The notes: generated by a model not told the origin, from the letters alone. Numbered from the stretch's first letter, positions 7,060 through 15,506 are shown. The stretch: DNA of 24,001 nt from Spirochaetia bacterium (GCA_900769955.1 CAAGIP010000042.1:1-24001); one strand, 5' to 3'. Made by a program: numbers and translations.

Positions 7060-9558
7060 ATGGAAAGAAAATGGTGGAAAGAGGGATGTGTCTATCAGAT
7101 ATACCCCCGGTCCTTCAGTGACTCAAACGGGGATGGAATCGGGGACCTCAATGGTATCACAAACCACCTTGAATATGTAAAAAAACTCGGATGCGACATC
7201 ATCTGGCTCAACCCTTGCTACAAAAGTCCCAATGATGACAACGGCTACGATATATCCGATTACCGTGCGATAATGGATGACTTCGGCACGATGGAAGACT
7301 TCGACCGGCTACTTGCAAAAGCACACAGCCTGGGCATCAGGATCATCATGGATCTCGTCGTGAACCACACATCCGATGAGCATGAGTGGTTTAAGACATC
7401 CGCATCCTCCCGCGACAATGACAAAGCCGACTGGTACATCTGGCGTGATGAGAAGAACAACTGGGGTGCATGCTTCGGCGGCTCTGCCTGGGAGTGGAAC
7501 GAGAAGAGAGGACAGTACTATCTTCATTCTTTTTCAAAGAAACAGCCAGACCTCAACTGGGAAAACGTTCAGGTAAGGGAGGCTGTATACGACCTCATGA
7601 GGTACTGGGGCGACAAGGGAATCGATGGTTTCAGGATGGATGTCATCACGATGATAAGCAAGGACCAGAGCTTCCCTGACGGTATCGTAAACGGTGAGTA
7701 TGGTGATGCCTCCCCCTACACCAGCAACGGTCCCAGGATCCATGAGTTTTTAAAGGAAATGAACCGGGAAGCGATTTCCCATTACGACTGGCTCACTGTC
7801 GGTGAAGGTGCCGGTGCCCGTGTCGAGGACACACTGAGTTACACTGCTCCCGAGAACAATGAGCTTAACATGATCTTCTCCTTCGAGCACATGAACTACA
7901 GAAAGCCCGCATGCGAGAACAACTGGGATGAGACACCTTTCACACTGCCAGGCTACAAGCAGATCTACAAAAAATGGCAGGAAGGCTTAGACGGTAAGGG
8001 CTGGAACACGCTGTACCTTGAGAACCATGATCAGGTGAGGAGCGTGTCCCGCTACGGCGACACCTCAACCGAAGAGCTCTGGAAGAAGAGTGCCAAGGCA
8101 ATTGCAACGATGTACTTCCTGATGCAGGGTACGCCCTACATCTACATGGGACAGGAACTCGGCATGACGAACACACTCTTTAACGACATTTCCGAGTACA
8201 GGGACATTGCGGCAAAGAATGACTGGAACGTTATGCTTTCAAGGGGAAAGAGCGAGGAGGATGCACAGAGACTGCTCCATGCCACAAGCCGTGACAACTC
8301 CAGAACACCGTTCTGCTGGAATGCAGGCACAAACGGAGGCTTCACCGAGGGTACTCCCTGGATCAGGATGAATCAGGACTATGAGAGGATCAACGTGGAA
8401 GCGGAGGAAAATGATCCCGATTCAATCCTCAGCTTCTACAAAAAGCTCATTGCACTGAGACGCTCAAGTGATACACTTATCTACGGAAGCTTCCGTCTTC
8501 TCATGGAGGACGATGAGGATCTCTTCGTCTATGAAAGGACACTGGGACATGAGAAGTACACAATTGCCGTGAACATGAGCGGGAGGGAACGCACCCTACC
8601 GCTTTCCGGAACGACGGTGCTTTCAAACTACAGTGACTCCACTGACACTCTCAGAAGCTGGGAGGCAAAGGTGGTAAAGGAGGAGTATATGGATTTTCTC
8701 TCATTCGGTGAGATCCTTTTTGACGTGTTCCCCGATAAGGCAACACTCGGAGGTGCCCCGCTAAATGTGGCAGGACACATGACAAAGCTCGGCCTTAACG
8801 GTGCCATCCTTTCCGCAGTAGGCTGTGACGAGCTCGGAGAGAGGGCACTTAAGGAGATAAGTGACCTCGGACTTACCACCGGCTGCATATCAAAGCTCGG
8901 CTATGAGACAGGAAAGGCCATGATCACGCTCAACGGAAAGAATGCCGACTATGAGTTCAACGATCCTGCCGCATGGGATAACATCCCGCTCGTAAGCCTT
9001 CCCGAAAAGGTGAGCCTCATCTACTACGGAACACTTGCACAGAGGAATGCATCCTCCCGCTCCACGCTGAAGGAACTTCTTAAGAAAGTCTCCTCAGACC
9101 ACAGATTCTTCGATGTCAACATCAGAAAGCACTTCTACAGTGATGAAATCATCATGGAGGGACTTGAGAATGCAACAATCCTCAAGCTCAACGATGAGGA
9201 AGAGGAAATCGTACTCGACGCGGCAGGAATAAAGACAAAAGGCTACAGAGGACTTGAGGAGCTGTACAGGACATATTCCCTTGACCTCATCCTCCTTACA
9301 AAGGGTAAGGAAGGCACCATGTGCTACAAGGACAAGTGGTACCGCGTTCCCTGCGCACCCGTTCCCGTTGTCGATACAGTCGGTGCCGGAGACAGCCTTT
9401 CCGCAGGTTTCCTTGCATCGTACATAAAGACAGGGGATCTGGAGAAATCACTTCTTGTCGGCTCTCATATCGCGGACTATGTCGTTACCCAGCGCGGTGC
9501 GATTCCCGAATATGATGAGGAGCTCACATCATATCTCAAAGGTACCGGCATTCTATGA
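7060..9558 (+). CDS. Fusion: GH13 oligo-1,6-glucosidase/sucrase + PfkB fructokinase
   Basis: 832 residues from ATG 7060 (AGGAG upstream), with two complete enzymes in one frame. Residues 1-540 are a GH13 alpha-glucosidase: WWKEGCVYQIYPRSFSDSNG, DLVVNHTS (98-105), nucleophile D194 in GFRMDVITMIS, acid/base E249 in VGEGAG, and ENHD (321-324). Val195 after the nucleophile is the residue found in alpha-1,6-acting members. No RLDRD motif of isomaltulose synthases is seen. Residues 544-832 are a PfkB kinase: GGAPLNVAGHMTKLG (564-578), FDVNIRKHFY, and DTVGAGDS with catalytic base D778. The FGE ... FDVN pattern suits fructokinase. The enzyme could free fructose from sucrose and phosphorylate it. The linker is almost absent: WEAKVVKEEY is followed directly by the kinase's own Met544, which keeps a ribosome site. 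An assembly error deleting a stop is the main alternative. Confidence 0.9.
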   Translation: MERKWWKEGCVYQIYPRSFSDSNGDGIGDLNGITNHLEYVKKLGCDIIWLNPCYKSPNDDNGYDISDYRAIMDDFGTMEDFDRLLAKAHSLGIRIIMDLVVNHTSDEHEWFKTSASSRDNDKADWYIWRDEKNNWGACFGGSAWEWNEKRGQYYLHSFSKKQPDLNWENVQVREAVYDLMRYWGDKGIDGFRMDVITMISKDQSFPDGIVNGEYGDASPYTSNGPRIHEFLKEMNREAISHYDWLTVGEGAGARVEDTLSYTAPENNELNMIFSFEHMNYRKPACENNWDETPFTLPGYKQIYKKWQEGLDGKGWNTLYLENHDQVRSVSRYGDTSTEELWKKSAKAIATMYFLMQGTPYIYMGQELGMTNTLFNDISEYRDIAAKNDWNVMLSRGKSEEDAQRLLHATSRDNSRTPFCWNAGTNGGFTEGTPWIRMNQDYERINVEAEENDPDSILSFYKKLIALRRSSDTLIYGSFRLLMEDDEDLFVYERTLGHEKYTIAVNMSGRERTLPLSGTTVLSNYSDSTDTLRSWEAKVVKEEYMDFLSFGEILFDVFPDKATLGGAPLNVAGHMTKLGLNGAILSAVGCDELGERALKEISDLGLTTGCISKLGYETGKAMITLNGKNADYEFNDPAAWDNIPLVSLPEKVSLIYYGTLAQRNASSRSTLKELLKKVSSDHRFFDVNIRKHFYSDEIIMEGLENATILKLNDEEEEIVLDAAGIKTKGYRGLEELYRTYSLDLILLTKGKEGTMCYKDKWYRVPCAPVPVVDTVGAGDSLSAGFLASYIKTGDLEKSLLVGSHIADYVVTQRGAIPEYDEELTSYLKGTGIL
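8676..8691 (+). promoter_or_regulatory. Internal ribosome-binding site and ATG at the GH13/kinase junction
   Basis: AAAGGAGG (8676-8683) lies five bases before an in-frame ATG (8689-8691, codon 544) exactly where the kinase fold begins. A free 289-residue kinase (8689-9558) of normal PfkB length could be made from it besides the fusion. An out-of-frame TGG TAA at 8672-8677 shows that a one-base shift would end the GH13 part just before this site. Confidence 0.6.
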
Positions 9559-11693
9559 TCACATACGATAACGGCTTATTCACGATCAGTACGGAAAGCT
9601 TCACTTATCAGATGAAGAAGGATGCCTTCGGGCGCCTTCTCCATTTATATTACGGAGCACCCATAACGGGAGATGCATCTTCACTCCTTTCCCTCAGGGA
9701 CAGGGGCTTTTCGGGTGCACCCTATGAGGCAGGTGAGGACAGAACATACTCCTATGACTACCTTCCCCTTGAAGTAAGTACCCTGGGCGAAGGTGACTTC
9801 AGGACTCCCGGCATCATAATCGAGCAGGAAGACGGCACGCTTTCAGCTGCCTTCAGATATACTTCCCACAGGGTTTATCAGGGAACGGAAGCCATTCATG
9901 GCCTTCCTCAGGCAGTCATTTCCGATGCCCAATGCCTTGAGATAACACTCAAAGAGGAGCTTTCAGGCGCAGAGCTCATCCTCACCTATGCGGCAAAGGG
10001 CTCATCCCTTGTCAGGAGCATGAGGATAAAGGCACATGAGAGGAAGATCATCATAAAAAAAGCCCTATACTCAATGGACACGCTTTCAGCCCATCACGAT
10101 GTCATCTGGTTTGACGGCAGACACTGCAGCGAGAGGAATATGAAGAGGTCGAAAATCGACACATCTGCCCTCACCTTCTCATCACGCAGGGGTGCAACTT
10201 CCCACCAGATGAACAACTCCTTCATCGTATGTGATAACGAAACGACGGAAACCCATGGAGAGGCAGTGCTGCTTTCACTCCTCTGGTCAGGCTCGTTCAC
10301 CTTCTTTGCTGAGAAGGATCAGTACGATACTGCAAGGATCGCACTCGGAGCCGGAAGCGAGTTCTTCAGCTATGACCTCAAAAACAGTGAGCTCGTTCTT
10401 CCCCAGCTGCTTCTCACCTATTCACCGGACGGACTTGGAGACCTTTCAGTGAAGAACAGCCGCTTCGTCACGGACCACATCAGAAGGCAGATGAGAGGCG
10501 GACTTAAGAATCCTGTCCTGCTAAATAACTGGGAAGCCACATACTTTGACTTCAACGGTGAAAAGCTTTTAAGCATCGCAAAAGAGGCTAAGGCTCTCGG
10601 CTGTGACCTCTTCGTGCTCGATGACGGATGGTTCGGGCACAGGAATGATGATCTTTCTTCCCTCGGTGACTGGTATGAGAATAAAGAGAAGCTCGGCATG
10701 TCACTCGATGAGCTCTCTGAGAAGATTACAGGAGAGGGAATTGCCTTCGGTCTCTGGGTTGAACCCGAGATGGTGAGTGAGGACAGTGACCTTTACAGGG
10801 CACACCCTGAATGGGCACTTACCGTACCCGGCAAGGCTCCCGTCCGCGGACGTTACCAGCTTGTTCTGGACATGTCCAACCCTGAAGTGACGGATTATCT
10901 CAAAAAGACACTCGATGACCTTATCACAAGGGGACATCTCAGCTACATGAAGTGGGACTACAACCGCTTCATCACGGACTTCCACTCTTCCGTTACCCTT
11001 CCCGGCAGGATCGAATACGACTACATTAAGGGACTTTACTCTGTCTTTGAGTACCTCAATGAGAAACATCCCGACCTGCTCATCGAAGGCTGCTCCGGAG
11101 GCGGCGGAAGATTCGACCTTGGACTTCTGTATTACACACCTCAGTCCTGGCTCAGTGATGACACCGATGCGATCGAGAGAATAGACATCGAGTTCGGTTC
11201 CTCATACATCTATCCCGTCTCATCGTTCGGAAGCCACGTTTCCGCGGTTCCCAACCATCAGACACACAGGACCACACCTCTCTTCACCAGAAGCACCGTT
11301 GCCATGATCGGGTCCTACGGACTCGAGCTTGATCCGACGAAGCTCAGTGAAGAGGAAAAGTGTGTGATAAGGGATGAGATCATAGCTTATAAGGTGCTCT
11401 GCCCGATCATAAAGGACGGTGACTTTTACCGCCTCATGAACACGCCTGAGGCAGGATGCTGCCTTGCAGTCAGTCTGGATAAAAAGGATGCGGTGCTTAT
11501 AGCAGTCCGACGCCTTTCCCATGGAAACCCCAAAGACCACTACGTGCGTCTCAGGGGCCTTAATGCAAAGGCAATGTACTGCATCGGGGATAAAGTATTC
11601 TCCGGTTCAATGCTGATGAATGCTGGCCTCCTGCTTCCCTTCACCTACTCTGAGGATCTGGAAGCGGTAAGAGTAAGACTGAAAGCCTTATAA
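9555..11693 (+). CDS. GH36 alpha-galactosidase
   Basis: 712 residues. ATG 9555 overlaps the fusion gene's stop (ATGA), which suggests translational coupling; only a weak, distant AAGG precedes it. The enzyme removes alpha-1,6-galactose from raffinose, stachyose or melibiose and is cytoplasmic (no signal peptide). GH36 hallmarks: FVLDDGWFGHRND in the barrel, nucleophile D468 in YMKWDYNRF, EGCSGGGGRFDLG, acid/base aspartate in SWLSDDTDAIER (D535 by analogy, 67 residues after the nucleophile), and VPNHQTHRTTPL. The length matches bacterial AgaA/RafA tetramer-type enzymes (about 720-740). It is the last gene of the operon, followed by a terminator, and supplies the first step in raffinose-family sugar use. 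The sucrose it releases feeds the GH32, GH13 and amylosucrase enzymes. Confidence 0.95.
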   Translation: MITYDNGLFTISTESFTYQMKKDAFGRLLHLYYGAPITGDASSLLSLRDRGFSGAPYEAGEDRTYSYDYLPLEVSTLGEGDFRTPGIIIEQEDGTLSAAFRYTSHRVYQGTEAIHGLPQAVISDAQCLEITLKEELSGAELILTYAAKGSSLVRSMRIKAHERKIIIKKALYSMDTLSAHHDVIWFDGRHCSERNMKRSKIDTSALTFSSRRGATSHQMNNSFIVCDNETTETHGEAVLLSLLWSGSFTFFAEKDQYDTARIALGAGSEFFSYDLKNSELVLPQLLLTYSPDGLGDLSVKNSRFVTDHIRRQMRGGLKNPVLLNNWEATYFDFNGEKLLSIAKEAKALGCDLFVLDDGWFGHRNDDLSSLGDWYENKEKLGMSLDELSEKITGEGIAFGLWVEPEMVSEDSDLYRAHPEWALTVPGKAPVRGRYQLVLDMSNPEVTDYLKKTLDDLITRGHLSYMKWDYNRFITDFHSSVTLPGRIEYDYIKGLYSVFEYLNEKHPDLLIEGCSGGGGRFDLGLLYYTPQSWLSDDTDAIERIDIEFGSSYIYPVSSFGSHVSAVPNHQTHRTTPLFTRSTVAMIGSYGLELDPTKLSEEEKCVIRDEIIAYKVLCPIIKDGDFYRLMNTPEAGCCLAVSLDKKDAVLIAVRRLSHGNPKDHYVRLRGLNAKAMYCIGDKVFSGSMLMNAGLLLPFTYSEDLEAVRVRLKAL

Positions 11694-11701
11694 AAGACAA
11701 A

Positions 11702-11723
11702 AGCCACCGAATGAACGATGGCT
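11702..11723 (-). terminator. Terminator of the phosphatase gene
   Basis: On the minus strand AGCCATCG, loop TTCATT and CGGTGGCT form an 8-bp stem with one G-U pair, followed by TTTTGTCTTTT. It lies 43 bases past the phosphatase stop and points away from it. Confidence 0.65.
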
Positions 11724-11730
11724 CAATATG

Positions 11731-11755
11731 AGAGGTGGGCGGAAGGCTCACCTCT
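11731..11755 (+). terminator. Terminator of the sucrose/raffinose operon
   Basis: AGAGGTGGGC (11731-11740) pairs with GCTCACCTCT (11746-11755) with one G-U pair and a five-base loop. A modest T-run follows (TTTT at 11761-11764). With the neighbouring opposite terminator it separates two converging transcription units. Confidence 0.6.
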
Positions 11756-11765
11756 TACTGTTTTC

Positions 11766-12962
11766 TCAGTAGTTCCTTGAAAGATTTGCCCTGAGAGCGG
11801 AAAGTTCTGCATCGGATAGTCCGATGGACTTAACATATGCTTCAGCACCTGCCTTCAGGTCAATTGAGGAAAGATCAGCATCCTTGCCGACACCTGCAAT
11901 GGTCTGGAGTATGGTATCGATGTTGCTAGCCTTTACCGCATTGTACTGATCACTTCCTTCCTCAACATGGTAGTAGTTGATATATGTTTCCATATAGTCC
12001 TTCACAAGCTCATCATAGGATGCTCCCATGAGGGCACCGAGGAGAGCGGATGTGAAGCCTGCCCTGTCCTTTCCTTCGTTACAGTGGACGAGGTACGGAC
12101 CTTTGTGGGAAGAGAGGAACCTTAAGCCTTCGGCAATGCCAGCCTTGAACTCTTCAGCCTTGAAATCGACACCAAGGTTGAGCGCCTTGACACAGCCATT
12201 CTCAAAGAGTGATTTGTAGTATGGTGAAGCAAAGTCTTCAGCTGCGATGTAACTCCTGATCATGTCATCGTTGTCGGCAAGATTCATGACAGCCTTAACG
12301 CCGCATGAGGATGCAAACTTATCGGCATAAGCTGCCCTTGCGATCTCATTGTTGACGGGGCTGGAGCTCCTGTAGAGGGCACCTGCTCCGAGTTCTCCTC
12401 CCTTGACCTCACGGAAGTTCGCGAAGATCTCATCTGATGCATAATCAGCCCTTTCATTTGTTCTTGAAAGCTGGTGGATGAGGTACTCATCCCTGTATCC
12501 GCCTTTCTTATGCATCAGGAGAGTCAAGGATACATCCTCAATGCTCTTTCCTTCCGGGAAGATCCAGGCATATGAACCGTCAGCATGCTTCTCCTTGACC
12601 GCTATGCCGTAATAGGTTGCGAAGTCACCCATGTTGATGGCAAGAATCAGTGTGCCTCCAGCATCCCTTAAGACGAGCTTACCTACCTCAACATCTGAAT
12701 AGTTGGTGCAGAAAGGTGCCGTGATGAGCTGACCGTCAAGATAGAATGCGACGACATCACCATACTCGAAGCCTGCGGAAATGAGTTCGTCAGCTGAAAG
12801 AGTCAGTACAAGGTTACCGTACTTCTGTATTTCGCTCACTCCCGAAACGAATTTAACTTCCTGAACGACTTCAGCCTCAGGTGCCTTCGTGACACAGCTT
12901 ACGGACATGAAGAGCACGAGTGCCATCATGATGACGGCGATAATGGAAAAAGTCTTTTTCAT
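11766..12962 (-). CDS. Lipoprotein tyrosine phosphatase with SAM-HAT-C-like N-domain
   Basis: 398 residues, ATG at 12962 with AGGAGG upstream. The signal peptide ends in MSVSC (C23), a probable lipoprotein attachment cysteine, so the protein should face the periplasm. Residues 46-125 (KYGNLVLTLSADEL ... YGDVV ... TNYSDVEVGKLVL ... GGTLILAINMGDFATYYGI) resemble the C-terminal barrel of SAM hydroxide adenosyltransferases. Residues 190-398 are a tyrosine/dual-specificity phosphatase of the Y_phosphatase3 kind. The CX5R loop is HCNEGKDRAG with C294 and R300, preceded by LYRSSSP and NLADNDD. It would remove phosphate from a tyrosine or a small phosphorylated compound in the envelope; the substrate is unknown. 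It is downstream of the symporter with its own possible promoter. The domain assignment of the N-terminal part is by eye. Confidence 0.8.
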   Translation of the reverse strand: MKKTFSIIAVIMMALVLFMSVSCVTKAPEAEVVQEVKFVSGVSEIQKYGNLVLTLSADELISAGFEYGDVVAFYLDGQLITAPFCTNYSDVEVGKLVLRDAGGTLILAINMGDFATYYGIAVKEKHADGSYAWIFPEGKSIEDVSLTLLMHKKGGYRDEYLIHQLSRTNERADYASDEIFANFREVKGGELGAGALYRSSSPVNNEIARAAYADKFASSCGVKAVMNLADNDDMIRSYIAAEDFASPYYKSLFENGCVKALNLGVDFKAEEFKAGIAEGLRFLSSHKGPYLVHCNEGKDRAGFTSALLGALMGASYDELVKDYMETYINYYHVEEGSDQYNAVKASNIDTILQTIAGVGKDADLSSIDLKAGAEAYVKSIGLSDAELSALRANLSRNY

Positions 12963-12988
12963 GTTGTCCTCCTGATTTATATGGTCTT

Positions 12989-12997
12989 ATTATAGCA
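12989..12997 (-). promoter_or_regulatory. Possible extended -10 promoter of the phosphatase gene
   Basis: The minus strand reads TGCTATAAT, an extended -10 with a perfect TATAAT hexamer. It stands 27 bases before the phosphatase ATG. The -35 position falls in the preceding terminator stem and is poor (TGGCCG). Confidence 0.5.
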
Positions 12998-12999
12998 AA

Positions 13000-13015
13000 G
13001 CCGCCCGAAGGCGGC
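13000..13015 (-). terminator. Terminator-like hairpin after the symporter gene
   Basis: On the minus strand GCCGCC, loop TTCG and GGCGGC form a perfect 6-bp GC stem with a stable UUCG tetraloop, 22 bases past the symporter stop. Only TTT follows, so some read-through into the phosphatase gene is likely. Confidence 0.6.
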
Positions 13016-13037
13016 CATGCGAAAGAATACCGGTTGC

Positions 13038-14468
13038 TTATTTATCCTCAAGATATGCGGAAGGAGCAGGATCCACACCCATCTTCCACTCGATGAGGTT
13101 GATGATGAAGAACGTAAGAGTTCCGACCGCACATCCGAATACCACGGGAAGAATACCGAGGTAGAAGTCACCGCCGGAGAGGATCTGCCAGAAGACTACG
13201 CCGATTGTACCTGTGATGATCGAGATCTGACCGGAGTGCTTTGTTGCCCTCGGCATTACAAGACCGAGTCCGTATGCTGCGAAAGGTCCTGCACAGCGGA
13301 TTGCGAATGCGAAGGTATTCATCGTTACGATGTTGATGCCGAGCATAGAGATGCACATTGCTACCACACAGAAGATGACGTTGAGTGCTCTTGTGCATGT
13401 GATCTCCTGCTTATCGGAAAGCTGACGTCCGCCATAAGGCTTCACGATATCGTTCATTGCCATTGTGGACATACAGAGCAGGTTGGAGTCTGCGGATGAC
13501 ATCGTTGCGGATATGATTGCTGCGGAAACCAGACCTGTGATGAAGGTGGGAGCGAACTTGCTCGTGACTGCCATCATTGCGGTTGAACCAGAGACTCCGG
13601 GGAGGGCATCCTTGACTGCGAGGGCTGCAAGACCGAGGAGAGTCGGGAATATTGCCATAGCTGCCATGAGGACACCTGAAAGCAGGGAGGCCCTGAAGGC
13701 GGTCTTCTCGTCCTTTGCGGACTCAAAGCGGCTGATCATCTCGGGACCGGATAGGAAGGTACAGAAGTAGTTGAAGATGTAACCGATGATTACGACCCAG
13801 CCGATCTTGGTGGGGCTGAGCTGTCCGCCGGGAAGCTTGGCGCTGAGTGCTGCCCAGCCACCAACACCGTTGATGACGAAGGGTGTTGCTATTGCAAGGC
13901 CGATGAAGATGATGATGAACTGAACCAGGTCGGAAATCTGGTCCGCGATCATACCGCCGAGTGTGGTGTAGAGAATGATTACGATACCTGCAATGATGAG
14001 ACATACATTCATCGGAATACCTGTAAGGGTGGCTACCACGCTTCCGGATGCGGCTACCTGAGATGCGGTGAGACAGAACAGGGCGATTATGTTGAGTACG
14101 GCGGAGAATACGCTGCTGGCCTTGCCGAATCTTCTGCCGATGACCTCAGGGATCGTGACGGCGAGAGCCTTTCTTATTTTAGGAGCGAAGAATGCAAGCG
14201 GGATCATTGCGATCGAGGCTGCAAGCACATACCAGATGGCACTCATACCCCAGGCACCGAAAGCCTTACCTGCAAGGCCGGTTGTGGAACCGCCTCCGAT
14301 GTTGTTGGCAGAGAGCGAGAAAGCGACCATGAATATACCCATTCTGCGGCCTGCGATCATATAGTCCTCGCTGCTCTTGATCTTGAGCTTTCCTACGATA
14401 CCGCCGATGACAAGCATGCCAAGGAGATATCCTATTACGATGATGAGAGCACCAGTATTGACTGCCAT
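13038..14468 (-). CDS. Sodium:solute symporter (SSS family)
   Basis: 476 residues, ATG at 14468 with GAGGAGG upstream. It is an inner-membrane secondary transporter with about 13 hydrophobic helices. Family features: SSEDYMIAGRRMGIFMVAFSLSANNIGGGS near the N-terminus (about 32-62), GGMIADQISDLVQF in the middle, and ATMSSADSNLL, which contains the Ser residues of the conserved sodium-site helix. Length is in the usual 450-550 range. The substrate (sugar, amino acid, pantothenate-like or carboxylate) cannot be told from sequence. The neighbours do not help: a phosphatase downstream and a methyltransferase divergent. The gene is separated from the phosphatase by 75 bases holding a hairpin and a likely promoter. 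Confidence 0.88.
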   Translation of the reverse strand: MAVNTGALIIVIGYLLGMLVIGGIVGKLKIKSSEDYMIAGRRMGIFMVAFSLSANNIGGGSTTGLAGKAFGAWGMSAIWYVLAASIAMIPLAFFAPKIRKALAVTIPEVIGRRFGKASSVFSAVLNIIALFCLTASQVAASGSVVATLTGIPMNVCLIIAGIVIILYTTLGGMIADQISDLVQFIIIFIGLAIATPFVINGVGGWAALSAKLPGGQLSPTKIGWVVIIGYIFNYFCTFLSGPEMISRFESAKDEKTAFRASLLSGVLMAAMAIFPTLLGLAALAVKDALPGVSGSTAMMAVTSKFAPTFITGLVSAAIISATMSSADSNLLCMSTMAMNDIVKPYGGRQLSDKQEITCTRALNVIFCVVAMCISMLGINIVTMNTFAFAIRCAGPFAAYGLGLVMPRATKHSGQISIITGTIGVVFWQILSGGDFYLGILPVVFGCAVGTLTFFIINLIEWKMGVDPAPSAYLEDK

Positions 14469-14822
14469 AAGCTCCTCCTCTAAATAAAACTGATGGTTAA
14501 TATTAACATGGGTTTTTGAAGTCGTACATGAAAAAAAGTAAACCGGATTCCACGACAGATTGCCCCTGATTCAGCACAAAATAATACAGAAACAGACCGT
14601 TACGTCCGGTTTTAAGCAATGATTCCCAGCCTTTCGATACTCTGCCCTCACTCCTCTTTCAGGGAGTGGTGTTCTCTGTCAGAAGAAAGCCAATCAAAAA
14701 TGGTAATGAAAAATTAGATGAGATACTTTTCAGTTCCATATAAGTTAGTCTATACTAACTTATATTCAGAGCATCCCCTTTATCAGCAGCTTCCATATTA
14801 ATCCGGGGATGAAAGGAGTGAC
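14469..14822. other. Divergent intergenic region, symporter / methyltransferase
   Basis: 354 bases without a gene. It holds a perfect 12-bp palindrome GTTAATATTAAC (14496-14507) in the symporter leader and weak hairpins ACCG/CGGT near 14577-14591 and CACTCC/GGAGTG near 14649-14668. The 28-bp palindrome listed separately is also here. A possible methyltransferase -10 TATACT (14751-14756) lies inside that palindrome, with a poor -35 upstream. No small ORF with a ribosome site is visible. Confidence 0.55.
14738..14765. promoter_or_regulatory. 28-bp palindromic operator upstream of the methyltransferase
   Basis: ATATAAGTTAGT (14738-14749) and ACTAACTTATAT (14754-14765) are perfect 12-base inverted arms around CTAT, 57 bases before the methyltransferase start. 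The TTAG...CTAA arms recall DtxR/MntR-type metalloregulator boxes; this likeness is a suggestion only. It covers the likely -10 box, so repression is expected. Confidence 0.6.
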
Positions 14823-15506
14823 ATGACAGACCGGAAGGAAACGATAAGAAATGCATACAGACTGACGGGAGGAAACAGCTTCTACGATGGAATGATAACC
14901 TGCTCCACCCTGTCAGGAAAGGCGGTATGCAGGGCCGTATGGGCAATGAACAGGGCCGAGTGTGATGATTACCTGTACCATGCACTCTCCTGTATTCCTT
15001 CAGATTTCTCAGGGAAGCTGCTGGAAGTTCCCGTGGGTACGGGAGTTCTTACGATGCCTCTTTACAGGAGTCTCCCTGATGCCGACATTACCTGTCTGGA
15101 CTACTCTGAAGAGATGATGGCTCAGGCAAGGGGGAAGGCAGCAGGACTGGGACTTTGCAATATCCGTTTCATGCAGGGTGACGTGGGTGCTCTTCCATTT
15201 TATGACGGATTATTCGACACGGTACTTTCCCTTAACGGTTTTCATGCCTTTCCCGACAAGGAGGCGGCATACAGGGAAACCTTCCGGGTCCTGAAGCCGG
15301 GTGGAACCTTCTGCGGCTGCTTCTACATAAAGGGTGAGAACTCCAGGACCGACTGGTTCATCAGGCACATGTATGAACCGATGAAATTCTTCACTCCGCC
15401 CTATGAAACAGCGGCATCCCTGAAGGCCCGTCTGGAAGGAATGTATGAGAAAGTCAGCATTGGCCATGTTAAGGGAATCGCATGGTTTGTATGCAGGAAA
15501 GGATGA
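14823..15506 (+). CDS. Class I SAM-dependent methyltransferase
   Basis: 227 residues from ATG 14823 with AAAGGAG four to five bases upstream. It is a soluble Rossmann-fold methyltransferase of the Methyltransf_11/UbiE-like type: motif I LLEVPVGTGVL (67-77), acidic D93 in CLDYSEEMM, D120 in MQGDVGALPF, then LSLNGFHAFPDKEAAYRETF and VLKPGG. The N-terminal lead TGGNSFYDGMITCSTLSGKA is distinctive and I recall it from clostridial homologues. The protein is fairly rich in cysteine. The substrate is unknown. The gene stands alone in its direction, behind its own palindrome, unlike the sugar operons on both sides. That fits a separately acquired, separately controlled gene, but no search backs this. 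Confidence 0.87.
   Translation: MTDRKETIRNAYRLTGGNSFYDGMITCSTLSGKAVCRAVWAMNRAECDDYLYHALSCIPSDFSGKLLEVPVGTGVLTMPLYRSLPDADITCLDYSEEMMAQARGKAAGLGLCNIRFMQGDVGALPFYDGLFDTVLSLNGFHAFPDKEAAYRETFRVLKPGGTFCGCFYIKGENSRTDWFIRHMYEPMKFFTPPYETAASLKARLEGMYEKVSIGHVKGIAWFVCRKG

Noticed and set aside
7060..8688. Isomaltulose/trehalulose synthase as the GH13 activity
   Set aside because: The RLDRD-type motif expected after the NHD region is absent; the sequence there (RSVSRYGD) is hydrolase-like.
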